In this document: piece by piece, positions 1 through 7,062 of the stretch
Layout: every line of letters starts with the position of its first letter
How positions within the stretch are numbered: position 1 is the stretch's first letter
Origin: Dongia sedimenti
GTDB lineage: Bacteria > Pseudomonadota > Alphaproteobacteria > Dongiales > Dongiaceae
Assembly: GCA_030715195.1 (NCBI GenBank)
Contig: JAUYVI010000010.1
Coordinates: forward strand, 62,001-126,000
Direction of reading: 5' to 3'
Length of the DNA stretch: 64,000 nt
The notes under the pieces: model-generated
Told to the model about the DNA's origin: nothing
Databases searched by the model: none
What the model saw: only the letters and a program-made list of their open reading frames with translations
Translations under genes and position numbers: made by a program

Positions 1-1428
1 CGGGTGCACCTTGCCCGCCCAGGTCTCGCTGTCGGTCAACGCCACGAAGGCATCGACCTTCAGCCCCCGCTCCAGCGCGTAGAGCATCGGCAGCGCGCAG
101 TCGGTCCGGCCAAACGGCAGGTTGCCGACCGCCTTCACCGCCTGGTCCAGCCGCATGGCCGGCGAGAGAGTGAGCGGCGCCATTTCGGTTCCGCCCTCCC
201 AACTCGCGCCATTCGCCGCGGTGAAGCCCACCAGGTGGGTCTTCGCCTCGACGCGTGCCGTCACCAGCGCCAGGGCTGCCGACGCGTCGCGCGGCGTCAG
301 GGAGGAACCGGCCACCCGGCCCACCCCCATCGACCCCGAAACGTCGAGCGCCAGCAGCAGGCGATTGCCGGTCGGCTCGACGTTCCGGAACGCCGCGTAG
401 AACGCGTCGTTCAAGGCGTCGACGACCTGCGGCACCGGCTCCCAGCGCAGCCCGCCCTTGTCCCCGCGTCCCTCCACATAGGTGCGGAGCGCGAGCAGAA
501 TCGCAAGCGGGTGCAATCGCGCCTTGCGGATTCGCTCCGCATCGCGCAGCGTCTCCGTGACGGCCTCGACCGCCGGCTCGAACGGCTTCAGCACGCCGAC
601 CGACGTCAGCTTGGCGAGGTTGCGGACCAGGGCCGTCATCGGCATGCGCTCCAGGAGCGCCTGCCAGACTTGCGGCTCGTTCAGCAACCCGGTCGGCACG
701 GTCTCACGCGGCAGATCGTAGGTACGGATCAACCGCGCCGCCTCGACCGAATCTTCAGCCTTGGCGAGCGCCATCGCGCCGCCGACGATAGCCGGCAGGT
801 TCTCACCCGCCGTTCCGCGGCAGATCCAGTTGAACAGATCGCGCCGGGCCGGTTCGTCGGTCAGCGGGTGGGCGAGCCGCAACAGGTCGCGGTGCGTCCA
901 CCCTTCGCGCTGCCGATACTTCACCGCCTGGTAGGCGAGCTGCTCGACCGGCCGCGCCAGGTACCAGCGGGCCACGGCACGCCGCAGCCCGCGGCCCCAG
1001 CCGCGCATCGCCTGGACGGTCTCGGCGAACTGGAACAGCTGCGTTCCGGTCCGTGCGATCCGCGGCAGGGCGGCGAAGGCCGCCTGCTTGGTCGCCTCGT
1101 CGCCGAGCGCCGTCGCCAGAGCGAGCGCGAAGATCGCCGGCGCCGGCTTCGGCGCGCGACCCGCTTCGATCATCTCTGCGATCCGCGCGACCGCGCGCGA
1201 ACCGTCGGCCGCGATACAACGCATCACCGCCTCGGCGTTCTCGACCGTCAGCTTGCGCGCGCCGGCATAATAGCTCCCGCCCTCGGTCCCGAGGACGAGG
1301 AAGCGGTCCAGCCGCGTCCAGTCATCGACCGGGAAGGCATAGCCCCCGGCCGAGTTGGCCACGGTCCCGGCGATCGGCTCCGACTGTGGCGTGCGCCGCA
1401 GCGAGAACAACTTTGCGTACTTCATCAT
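1..1428 (-). CDS. rsr: Ro60-like TROVE/vWA RNA-binding protein (3' end beyond window)
   Basis: This is a bacterial orthologue of the Ro 60-kDa autoantigen, which binds Y RNAs and misfolded RNAs and, in studied bacteria, works with exonucleases or RtcB-type RNA repair. 476 residues are visible and the C-terminus lies off the left edge. The family is usually 500-540 residues. The N-terminal TROVE HEAT-repeat ring spans roughly residues 20-345 (for example GGYAFPVDDWTRLDRFLVLG near residue 30). The C-terminal vWA domain carries an intact MIDAS motif, DVSGSMG, with its aspartate at about residue 362, and the typical ending FVALTDSETWAGKVHP at the window edge. The start is one of two adjacent ATG codons (1426-1428 or 1423-1425) behind a very strong GGAGGAGGAG ribosome site. 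It is preceded on the same strand, 25 bases away, by the first of four Y-RNA-like genes, so protein and RNAs are probably transcribed together. Confidence 0.93.
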   Translation of the reverse strand, partial: MMKYAKLFSLRRTPQSEPIAGTVANSAGGYAFPVDDWTRLDRFLVLGTEGGSYYAGARKLTVENAEAVMRCIAADGSRAVARIAEMIEAGRAPKPAPAIFALALATALGDEATKQAAFAALPRIARTGTQLFQFAETVQAMRGWGRGLRRAVARWYLARPVEQLAYQAVKYRQREGWTHRDLLRLAHPLTDEPARRDLFNWICRGTAGENLPAIVGGAMALAKAEDSVEAARLIRTYDLPRETVPTGLLNEPQVWQALLERMPMTALVRNLAKLTSVGVLKPFEPAVEAVTETLRDAERIRKARLHPLAILLALRTYVEGRGDKGGLRWEPVPQVVDALNDAFYAAFRNVEPTGNRLLLALDVSGSMGVGRVAGSSLTPRDASAALALVTARVEAKTHLVGFTAANGASWEGGTEMAPLTLSPAMRLDQAVKAVGNLPFGRTDCALPMLYALERGLKVDAFVALTDSETWAGKVHP

Positions 1429-1453
1429 CGTCTCCTCCTCCTTCCCAACAAGC

Positions 1454-1561
1454 GCGGCGGACATGTGTCTGGTCGAGGCATCGCCGCTTTCACGGCGCCG
1501 CTCCGGGAGGTGCATCGCACCCACCACGGTCCAAGGTAATCCTCGCCCTCCGGCCCGCCGC
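1454..1561 (-). ncRNA. Y-RNA-like RNA, copy 4 (nearest to rsr)
   Basis: On the minus strand the ends pair as a 9-base outer helix (1553-1561 with 1454-1462, one G-U pair). An asymmetric internal loop follows, then an inner helix (1541-1545 with 1474-1478). The 5' side contains the shared block GGGC-CG-(5)-GAGG-NUUACC, and the 3' internal loop contains ACACAU just before GUCCG. The apical part holds a GGTGC/GCACC hairpin and no tRNA-like domain. It ends 25 bases before the rsr start, so its 3' end lies next to the rsr ribosome site. Base pairing was found by hand and no energy calculation was made. Confidence 0.6.
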
Positions 1562-1583
1562 CGGACTCCATCTCTCCCGTTAT

Positions 1584-1673
1584 CCAGTGGCGGACGTGAA
1601 CCGATGAGGGCAATGCGGCACTTGGCAAGCGCCGCACCTTGGCAAGGTAACCCTCATTCATCGGCCCGCCTGG
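1584..1673 (-). ncRNA. Y-RNA-like RNA, copy 3
   Basis: Minus-strand stem: outer helix 1664-1670 with 1589-1595 (7 pairs, one G-U), extended by CCA/TGG after a two-base bulge. The inner helix 1651-1657 with 1604-1610 has 7 perfect pairs (AUGAGGG/CCCUCAU). The internal loop starts CGAU on the 5' side and ends UUCAC on the 3' side. The shared GAGGGUUACC block is present. The apical domain has two hairpins, ACCTT/AAGGT and TGCGGC/GCCGCA, and does not resemble tRNA. Confidence 0.65.
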
Positions 1674-1695
1674 CCGGACACTTCGAACGCGCGGC

Positions 1696-1794
1696 GGCGC
1701 GGGCGTGTGGGACCGAGGGCGCGACACCTTGCGGTGCTGGGGGATGCCTCCCCCGTCGCCATGTGCAAATAACCCTCGCCGATCGGCCCGCGCC
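1696..1794 (-). ncRNA. Y-RNA-like RNA, copy 2
   Basis: Minus-strand stem: a perfect 9-base outer helix, GGCGCGGGC (1786-1794) with GCCCGCGCC (1696-1704), and an inner helix CGAGGG (1773-1778) with CCCUCG (1714-1719). Between them the 5' internal loop starts CGAU and the 3' loop ends CACAC, as in copy 1. The GAGGGUUA block follows the inner 5' strand. The apical part contains GGGGGA/TCCCCC and CACC/GGTG hairpins and no tRNA-like domain. The perfect long pairing between segments about 80 bases apart makes a structured RNA likely. Confidence 0.7.
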
Positions 1795-1816
1795 AATCGC
1801 ATCTTCAGTCCAGTGA

Positions 1817-1955
1817 CGGCACGGGCGTGTCATGCGTGAAGGCGTCTTGGTGCTCTACCTCTGAGCTACGGGCCCGTAAGATGTTGGACCCGACGGGATT
1901 CGAACCCGCGACCTCCCCGTTATGAGCGGTAACCTTCACACGCCGGCCCGTGCCG
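1817..1955 (-). ncRNA. yrlA: YrlA-type Y RNA with circularly permuted tRNA-like domain
   Basis: This is the first RNA of the array. The outer helix pairs 1946-1955 with 1817-1826 (10 pairs, GGCACGGGC core). The inner helix is GUGAAGG (1933-1939) with CCUUCAC (1836-1842). The intervening 3' loop reads GCAUGACAC, resembling the conserved Ro-binding side of Y RNAs. The apical domain is a tRNA opened at the anticodon. It has a T arm with a canonical UUCGAAU loop, then the 3' acceptor half and an A discriminator, a nine-base linker, the 5' acceptor half (seven pairs with the 3' half, one G-U), UA at positions 8-9, and a D arm GCUC...GAGC. T arm before D arm is the order expected of YrlA tRNA mimics. 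Adjacency to rsr supports the call. Confidence 0.85.
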
Positions 1956-1996
1956 ACGACGGACAGAATCAATCCTCCGTTTCTCCTTCAACTTGT

Positions 1997-2073
1997 TGGC
2001 GTGCCCGGAAGGAGTCGAACCTCCAGCCTCCGGATTCGTAGTCCGGCGCTCTCTCCAATTGAGCTACGGGCGC
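1997..2073 (-). tRNA. tRNA-Arg(ACG), one acceptor mismatch
   Basis: A complete 77-base cloverleaf with encoded CCA. The D stem is GCTC/GAGC. The anticodon stem is CCGGA/TCCGG around loop CTACGAA (anticodon ACG). The variable loop is AGGCT, the T stem GGAGG/CCTTC around TTCGACT, and the discriminator G. The acceptor halves GCGCCCG and CGGGCAC pair except at position 2-71, which is C-A. It sits 41 bases upstream of the YrlA RNA on the same strand, so it could be cotranscribed with the Y RNAs. It may be a functional island-borne tRNA, a decaying copy, or a tRNA decoy. The mismatch leaves function open. Confidence 0.8.
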
Positions 2074-2151
2074 ATCGCCACGAAACATCGCTCGTTCAAA
2101 CACACACCTCTCCCGTCCGCAGAATCGCCATCTGCAGTTGCGTCTGAAGTC

Positions 2152-2201
2152 AAACAAAAACCCCACCGAGCGGATCGCCTGAGGGCGGGCTCGGTGGGGT
2201 T
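2152..2201 (-). terminator. Rho-independent terminator, minus strand
   Basis: A perfect 12-base inverted repeat (2159-2170 with 2190-2201; arms AACCCCACCGAG and its complement) encloses a 19-base GC-rich loop. On the minus strand it is followed by the T-rich run TTTTTGTTTG. It would end transcripts coming from the right, such as the small minus-strand genes between 2.2 and 3.0 kb. It therefore insulates the tRNA/Y RNA/rsr unit, which must have its own promoter between here and 2073. Confidence 0.8.
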
Positions 2202-2230
2202 CCTGATGGAACCGATGCGCGGTCGCTAAA

Positions 2231-2464
2231 CTACCGCCGCACCTCCGAACCCATTGCCGAACCTCGCACCGAGCGCCAGTCATGACCGCATCGTGGCGCG
2301 CCAATAAAGGCGATCTCGCCGATCGTCATCGCCGCAACCAGGCCGGATTCCGCCCAAGCGTCGCCGAGGGCGACCACGGCTTTCGCCGGCGCCTTTCCTA
2401 GCTGTGCTTGTAAGTTCCTGGTCGCCATCTCGCTCGAACTCTCGTCCTTCTCGGCCCGCGCCAT
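2231..2464 (-). CDS. Possible small hypothetical protein
   Basis: An open frame of 77 codons whose stop lies 30 bases before the intrinsic terminator. An internal ATG at codon 13 (MATRNLQAQLGKAPAKAVV) is as likely a start. I recognise no family. The middle is hydrophobic and alanine-rich, with one cysteine. No convincing ribosome site precedes either start. It is listed only because its stop, the terminator and the flanking gene orientation are consistent. It could equally be non-coding. Confidence 0.25.
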   Translation of the reverse strand: MARAEKDESSSEMATRNLQAQLGKAPAKAVVALGDAWAESGLVAAMTIGEIAFIGAPRCGHDWRSVRGSAMGSEVRR

Positions 2465-2617
2465 TGCGGGTGGGCGAGGCTCTTACGCCTGCCGGTTGTC
2501 GAAGTCAAGACAGAGCTTTTAGAGGCCCGTCGTTTTCGCCATCCGATCAGCCGCTGATTCTCGATATTTTCGATTCTCAAGTACGGAGTAATGGGGGGCC
2601 AGAGCAGTTTCCTGAAA

Positions 2618-2974
2618 TCAGACGCTGATCGCGGTTTCGTTCCCGGAAGGGCAAGCATCATCACCCTCCTCGTCACCCTCTGCGCCGGGCGAGCCCGGCT
2701 TCGGACGGAGCGCCCCCATCATTCGTTTGCGGCTATGCTTGAGATCGAAGCCTCGCCTGGCGAGTTCGGCAAGCGCCCCTGACATGAGCCGCCTCCAGAG
2801 ATCCGCGTCCGCGCTCTCAATGTTGACACTTTGAATCAGTGCGACGTCACGGCATGCCGCGTCGAGCAGCGCACGCGCCAAGTCGGCCCGGCGCGGAATC
2901 TTCTGAGCACGTAGTGAGGCCGCATGTTTGCGCTGCGCCTCCGCATGACGACCGCGACGTTCTTTGGCTCTCAT
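2618..2974 (-). CDS. Hypothetical protein, 118 residues
   Basis: The start at 2974 (MRAKERRGRHAEAQRKHAAS) is chosen because TTGGGAG stands at ribosome-site distance. The N-terminal 30 residues are strongly basic and look nucleic-acid-binding. Residues 30-80 would form alpha helices (RADLARALLDAACRDVALIQ). The C-terminus is acidic and ends in a run of glutamate and aspartate. I do not recognise the family. It is read in the same direction as the Ro60 locus but is separated from it by a terminator. Confidence 0.5.
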   Translation of the reverse strand: MRAKERRGRHAEAQRKHAASLRAQKIPRRADLARALLDAACRDVALIQSVNIESADADLWRRLMSGALAELARRGFDLKHSRKRMMGALRPKPGSPGAEGDEEGDDACPSGNETAISV

Positions 2975-3722
2975 AATGCAGACTCCCAAGAGGTTTCCCC
3001 TGGGGAGAAGGATCTAGGAGCCCCCTGCAAGGGACAATCAGCGACTAATGGATGTCTTCACGCAAGATGTTGACGCGACCGCTCCCCTAGCCGCCACGCT
3101 CAATGCCCGCCCACCTCGGCGGGCTTCTGCGCAACGAATACTTCGACCATTGAATCGAAAGTTTCGAGGTTCGAGACGAATGTTGAGAGCTTCGAAGCGA
3201 ATGTCCGGGGTTCCGAATCGAAAACGGGCAAGTTGTTTGTATTAGAGACACATTGAAACACCTTGCCGGTGCGGTGTTTCGAATTGAATCCACGGGAAGA
3301 TAAATAGAAGCACTAGGGACTCTATTTGGGATTCCTCGGGATCGCGCTGCCGTCGCGGCCAAGCGAAGTGCCGGGCGCCGGGCGGCCCGGCCTTGGCCGA
3401 TTGCCCGGACGCTGGACCTGCACAACGCGGGACTCTTGCGATCCCACAAACAACTACCTTTTGTGGTATCTGAATGAGGCATTCGTCGAACAAGTGCCCG
3501 CGCCGGTTTCGTAGACGCACGAATCGGATCTGCGCCAGAAGCCGCTCTGGCAGCTGCTTCTAGGAGCTCGGTCCGTTGCAGAACGATCGCACCGACCAAG
3601 AAAGTGGACAGCCGCCCAAGGAGAGCTGTTGACGAGGTCACCCGAGATGAGCACCGTGTGTGCTCGCAAAACGTGCTCACAAAAAGCATCTCAGCCGACC
3701 TGCCGAACGAAGGAGTCCCCAC
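2975..3722. other. Intergenic region with TTCGA-rich repeats
   Basis: No gene can be supported in these 748 bases. Several overlapping open frames exist on both strands but lack ribosome sites and family-like sequence. Between about 3140 and 3290 the words TTCGA and TCGAA recur many times, including a perfect 13-base palindrome at 3155-3167 (TCGAAAGTTTCGA). This may be a protein-binding region or decayed sequence. The promoter of the plus-strand operon beginning at 3723 should lie here, but I see no convincing boxes. Confidence 0.4.
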
Positions 3723-4454
3723 ATGCCCGCCCACCTCATCGCCGCCGCTCGAAGCAGTGGCGGCGCGGGACGCTCCGCGTCCCATGCCATCGCCCACGCC
3801 GCTTCCGCCCGAGATCTAGCGACCCTCCTGTTCGAAGTCCGGACGGACGGCTCGGATAAGCCGGGCCTCGCGCGTCACGTAGTAACCGTCGCGGACGAGG
3901 CGGCCAACCTCATCGCCGGGCAGCAACTGGATGTAGCGATCGCCTATCTTGAGCAGCCCAGCGAGGAAGTTCTCCAAAGGCTCTTGCCCCTGGCCGACAC
4001 GGTCACGGTAGTTGGAGACCGCACCGGGAATCTCGACCATGCGGCCGAACTCTACGGAACACTGGCGCGGCTGGAGATCAAAGGCGCTTCGGGACGAACT
4101 CTTCAGCCATGGCTCTTGCCGAGTGGCTGGCCCTGCAGGCTGAACCCGGGAATCCGACTTCGGGGCTGGCAGGCGCAATTGGAGCGCCGGGCCTTCCCTG
4201 GTCGGCTGCGCTGCCTCCCGCTGATCTTCCCTTGGTCCGACCTCGGCAGTCTAGTGCGCGCGACCAAGGAGCGGGTTGACGCCACGGGCGCCTGCCTGGC
4301 TGAGCATCTGGCGAGCATTGCCGATGGCCTGTTACCGGTGCGCCCAGCCGGGGGATTGGCGGGCGGCGACCCATGGCCCGATCTCCCTCCTCCCGCGCCG
4401 GTCGTCCGCCTCGCGAGAATCCGGCAGCGGCCCCATCTCCTGCAGGGGGCATGA
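3723..4454 (+). CDS. Unknown protein, first gene of ParA/AAA+/phosphoesterase operon
   Basis: 243 residues. The start ATG at 3723 follows GAAGGAG seven bases upstream, and the stop overlaps the next start as ATGA (4451-4454), implying translational coupling. I recognise no domain. Residues 40-125 look like an alpha/beta segment (ARHVVTVADEAANLIAGQQL, then LADTVTVVGDRTGNL). The C-terminal third is rich in arginine, proline and tryptophan. The opposite strand is also open over 3816-4178 with a protein-like translation, but it lacks the ribosome site and coupling seen here. A frameshift near 4090 would change the C-terminal half and cannot be excluded. Confidence 0.6.
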   Translation: MPAHLIAAARSSGGAGRSASHAIAHAASARDLATLLFEVRTDGSDKPGLARHVVTVADEAANLIAGQQLDVAIAYLEQPSEEVLQRLLPLADTVTVVGDRTGNLDHAAELYGTLARLEIKGASGRTLQPWLLPSGWPCRLNPGIRLRGWQAQLERRAFPGRLRCLPLIFPWSDLGSLVRATKERVDATGACLAEHLASIADGLLPVRPAGGLAGGDPWPDLPPPAPVVRLARIRQRPHLLQGA

Positions 4455-5497
4455 CGATGAGGATCTGCTTGTTGGGAGGCAAGGGCGGCAGCGGCCGCTC
4501 GACCATTTCCCTCGTGCTTGCACAGGGATTCGCTTTGCTGAACCGGGACGTGACGCTTCTGGAATGCGTCTCGCCGGGGCGGCAGCCCGGGCTCTTGCCG
4601 GATCAATCACCGCCGTTTCGGTATGTGCCGGTCGCTCTGGACGGCCAGCCCTCTGGCGCCGCCCTCGTCGATGCGATCAGGCGCACCGAGGCGACCGGCG
4701 ATCTGGTATTCGATCCGCCGCCGCTGCCCGCGGGAGAAACCGCCACGCTGCTTGGCGAGTTCGATCTCATCCTCGTGCCGGTGCACCCGGATCCTGTCGA
4801 TCTCAGTGCCGCCAGGCACTTCCTGGAGGAGCTCGACCGCATCGAGCCCGCATGGAAGGCCGTACCACCCCGATGGGTCGTGCACCTGGATCCTATACAG
4901 TCCGTGCGCGGGTCTCTCTCGCTGGTCGATGCGCTGGTCAGAGGCTGGAAGTCGGACACAATGCCGCCGCTAATCTTGCCTTGGACGGTGCCCTTTCTCA
5001 GCCGCCCCGATCTGCGGGCGCTCGGTTCCGCAGCTCCGGTGACCGGCAGCCTTGCTGCCACCTGCCGCATCCTGGCAATCGCGGCAACGGAGCTCGTCGC
5101 GGCACCCCAGGAGATTCTCCTTCCCCGGGCTCTGGAGGAGAGGTTGCCGGATGAATTGAAGGCGCGATTCTGGGGGGAAGACCGAAGCCTCGCGGAGAAA
5201 CTCCAAGGTCTCGCCTTCGACGTAGCAGCCATTCGCGGCGGCGAAGGCCCGCTGCCGACGGATCTGATGGGGGTGCCAGTGCTCGACGACTGGAGTCTGC
5301 AGCCATTTCAAGCTCAACTGCTCGACGGGACCGCGCGCGGTCATCCGCGCCTTGGCTCCGGGCCGGTCCGGACCTCAATGGCGGTCTTGGTCGACGAGCA
5401 CGAAGGGTGGGGTCGCACCCTATCGAGATATTATCGTCTCGGCCGGAAAGCCAAGCGCACGCGGGCGCCGGAACCTGGCGCGAAAGATCACGGCTGA
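4451..5497 (+). CDS. ParA/MinD-like P-loop ATPase
   Basis: 348 residues. The start overlaps the previous stop. The N-terminus carries a deviant Walker A of the ParA/MinD/SIMIBI class (LGGKGGSGRSTIS, residues about 7-19, with the signature first lysine). Near residue 90 is LVFDPPPLPAGE, where the family has its second switch region, and then FDLILVPVHPDPVDLS. Such ATPases dimerise with ATP and position or load partner proteins. There is no adjacent ParB gene or obvious centromere, so plasmid partition is unlikely. Coupling to a AAA+ ATPase three bases downstream suggests a shared complex. The C-terminal 150 residues are unfamiliar. Confidence 0.8.
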   Translation: MTMRICLLGGKGGSGRSTISLVLAQGFALLNRDVTLLECVSPGRQPGLLPDQSPPFRYVPVALDGQPSGAALVDAIRRTEATGDLVFDPPPLPAGETATLLGEFDLILVPVHPDPVDLSAARHFLEELDRIEPAWKAVPPRWVVHLDPIQSVRGSLSLVDALVRGWKSDTMPPLILPWTVPFLSRPDLRALGSAAPVTGSLAATCRILAIAATELVAAPQEILLPRALEERLPDELKARFWGEDRSLAEKLQGLAFDVAAIRGGEGPLPTDLMGVPVLDDWSLQPFQAQLLDGTARGHPRLGSGPVRTSMAVLVDEHEGWGRTLSRYYRLGRKAKRTRAPEPGAKDHG

Positions 5498-5500
5498 TCC

Positions 5501-7054
5501 ATGTCCGAAGAAGAAGAGGCGCGCCGCCGGCGGCGGCGCGCTTTCCGACGCCGTGCCGATGCGGCGGCGGCCGGGCTCCACTTGCCCACCCTGGCTGAAT
5601 TGTTCCAGGGAATGGCCTTCATGGGCGATCAGGACCGGGATGCGCAGGTGTTCGCGGAACGCCTGTTGCCCCGGCTCGATCTCCGGAATCCGAATGCTCT
5701 GAAGCTGCACCACCTGCTCGCGGCCTTTACCCTACAGCCCCAGCGGGAGGATTTTCTCGCGGCGGCCGCAGGCTTCGAGACGGCCGGGGAGAACCTCGGG
5801 AAGCGTATCAAGAATCCGGGCGAGTGCGCGCTGCGGTGTCTCTTCTATGCTGCCGCCTCCGGCTGCCCGGAGTCGGCCCGTTCGATCGGCGTGGAGTCTC
5901 TCCTTCTGGCCAAGGATCGGCGAACGCCGCATGACGAGGCTTATGCCTACGGGATCGCTGGCGTTGGCTGGCTCCTGGTATCGACATGGAAATCTGAGCC
6001 GTGGCGCGTGCAGCTTGAGGATCCCAAAGCCGCGGCGCGCGAGAAGGGCGTGGCGCTCTTCAAGCGTCTGTTCGAGGAGTATAAGCGCCGGACGGGGGAA
6101 CGGATCGATGGCGCCAAGCCGAGTGGAGGCGCGTCAGACAAGTCCCACGCCGACGCGCTCCTTTCCGACTTGGAGCCGACGGAAGCTGCAGCGCCCGGCG
6201 TAGTGGTCGTCACGCGGCTCGGAGACACCGACCTATCCGGGACACGGCACATCGAAGCGGAATTCCAGCGGATCCTGAACCGGCGGCTTCCACTCGCCCC
6301 CCTGCCGGACCTTCCGCAGATTCGCCGGTCGCTCATCAGCGAATTTCCGCACGCGGTGGGCGTGATCGACACACTGCTTGATTCCCTGGTCGGGCGTCCG
6401 TATGTGCGGCTCCGGCCCGTCATCCTCATTGGCAGCCCAGGTTCGGGTAAGACCACCTTCGCCGCCCGATTTCTGGACCATCTGGGCGTGCCCCACGACA
6501 CCTTTCCTTGCGGCGGCGTATCCGACAGCTCCTTGGGCGGCACCGCCCGGCGCTGGTCGAGCGGAGAACCCAGCCTGCCGTTAGCGTTGATCCGTCGCTA
6601 TAGTTTTGCTTCGCCCGGCATCATTCTCGACGAAGTCGAGAAAGCCGGGACAAGCCGCCACAACGGTGCCCTGGCCGACGTCCTGCTCGGCCTGCTCGAA
6701 CCGGAATCCGCCCGCCGATACCTCGACCCCTACCTCCAGTCCTCGGTCGATCTCTCGCACGTGCTGTGGCTTGCCACGGCGAACGCATTGGACGGCATCC
6801 CCGCTCCCTTGCGTGACCGCTGCCGGGTTGTGCGCTTCCCCGACCCCACGCTTGATCATTTGCCGGTCCTTGCAGCCCATCTCCTCAGAGCCCTGGTCCT
6901 CGAACGTCACCTCGACCCGCGGTGGGCTCTCCCGCTGAGCACACTCGAACTCGAATACCTGAGGGGAGTGTGGCGAGGCGGTTCGATCCGCGCCCTCGGC
7001 CGCCTCGTCGAGGGTGTCATCACGGCACGCGAACAATCGATCACCCGACAGTGA
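5501..7054 (+). CDS. AAA+ ATPase with Lon-like motor, no protease domain
   Basis: 517 residues, starting three bases after the ParA-like stop. The N-terminal 260 residues begin with an arginine-rich helix followed by helical segments I do not recognise. The AAA+ domain occupies about residues 300-500. It has Walker A GSPGSGKTT (about residue 308), Walker B with sensor region IILDEVEKAG, sensor-1 LWLATANALD, and an arginine-finger region APLRDRCRVVRFPDP. The spacing and wording (GGVSDSSLGGTARRW before Walker B) closely follow the ATPase module of Lon. The Lon N-terminal and S16 serine protease domains are absent. A role as an unfoldase or remodeller working with the ParA-like partner is inference. 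Confidence 0.8.
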   Translation: MSEEEEARRRRRRAFRRRADAAAAGLHLPTLAELFQGMAFMGDQDRDAQVFAERLLPRLDLRNPNALKLHHLLAAFTLQPQREDFLAAAAGFETAGENLGKRIKNPGECALRCLFYAAASGCPESARSIGVESLLLAKDRRTPHDEAYAYGIAGVGWLLVSTWKSEPWRVQLEDPKAAAREKGVALFKRLFEEYKRRTGERIDGAKPSGGASDKSHADALLSDLEPTEAAAPGVVVVTRLGDTDLSGTRHIEAEFQRILNRRLPLAPLPDLPQIRRSLISEFPHAVGVIDTLLDSLVGRPYVRLRPVILIGSPGSGKTTFAARFLDHLGVPHDTFPCGGVSDSSLGGTARRWSSGEPSLPLALIRRYSFASPGIILDEVEKAGTSRHNGALADVLLGLLEPESARRYLDPYLQSSVDLSHVLWLATANALDGIPAPLRDRCRVVRFPDPTLDHLPVLAAHLLRALVLERHLDPRWALPLSTLELEYLRGVWRGGSIRALGRLVEGVITAREQSITRQ

Positions 7055-7062
7055 CCGGAATC

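Noticed and set aside
4..1539. A 511-codon plus-strand open frame
   Set aside because: It is antisense to the Ro60 gene and the Y RNAs, translates into an arginine/glutamine-rich sequence without domains and has no ribosome site.
1425..1802. A 125-codon minus-strand frame upstream of rsr
   Set aside because: It runs through three structured Y-RNA-like elements and ends in poly-arginine read from the ribosome site of rsr. It is not a protein.
1997..2073. Island attachment site at tRNA-Arg(ACG)
   Set aside because: Its 3' end does not match that of tRNA-Arg(CCG), and no integrase adjoins it, so it is not the partner site of the visible integrase.
3087..3797. A 236-codon minus-strand frame
   Set aside because: It has no ribosome site, no recognisable family and low-complexity composition, and it crosses the start of the better supported plus-strand gene.
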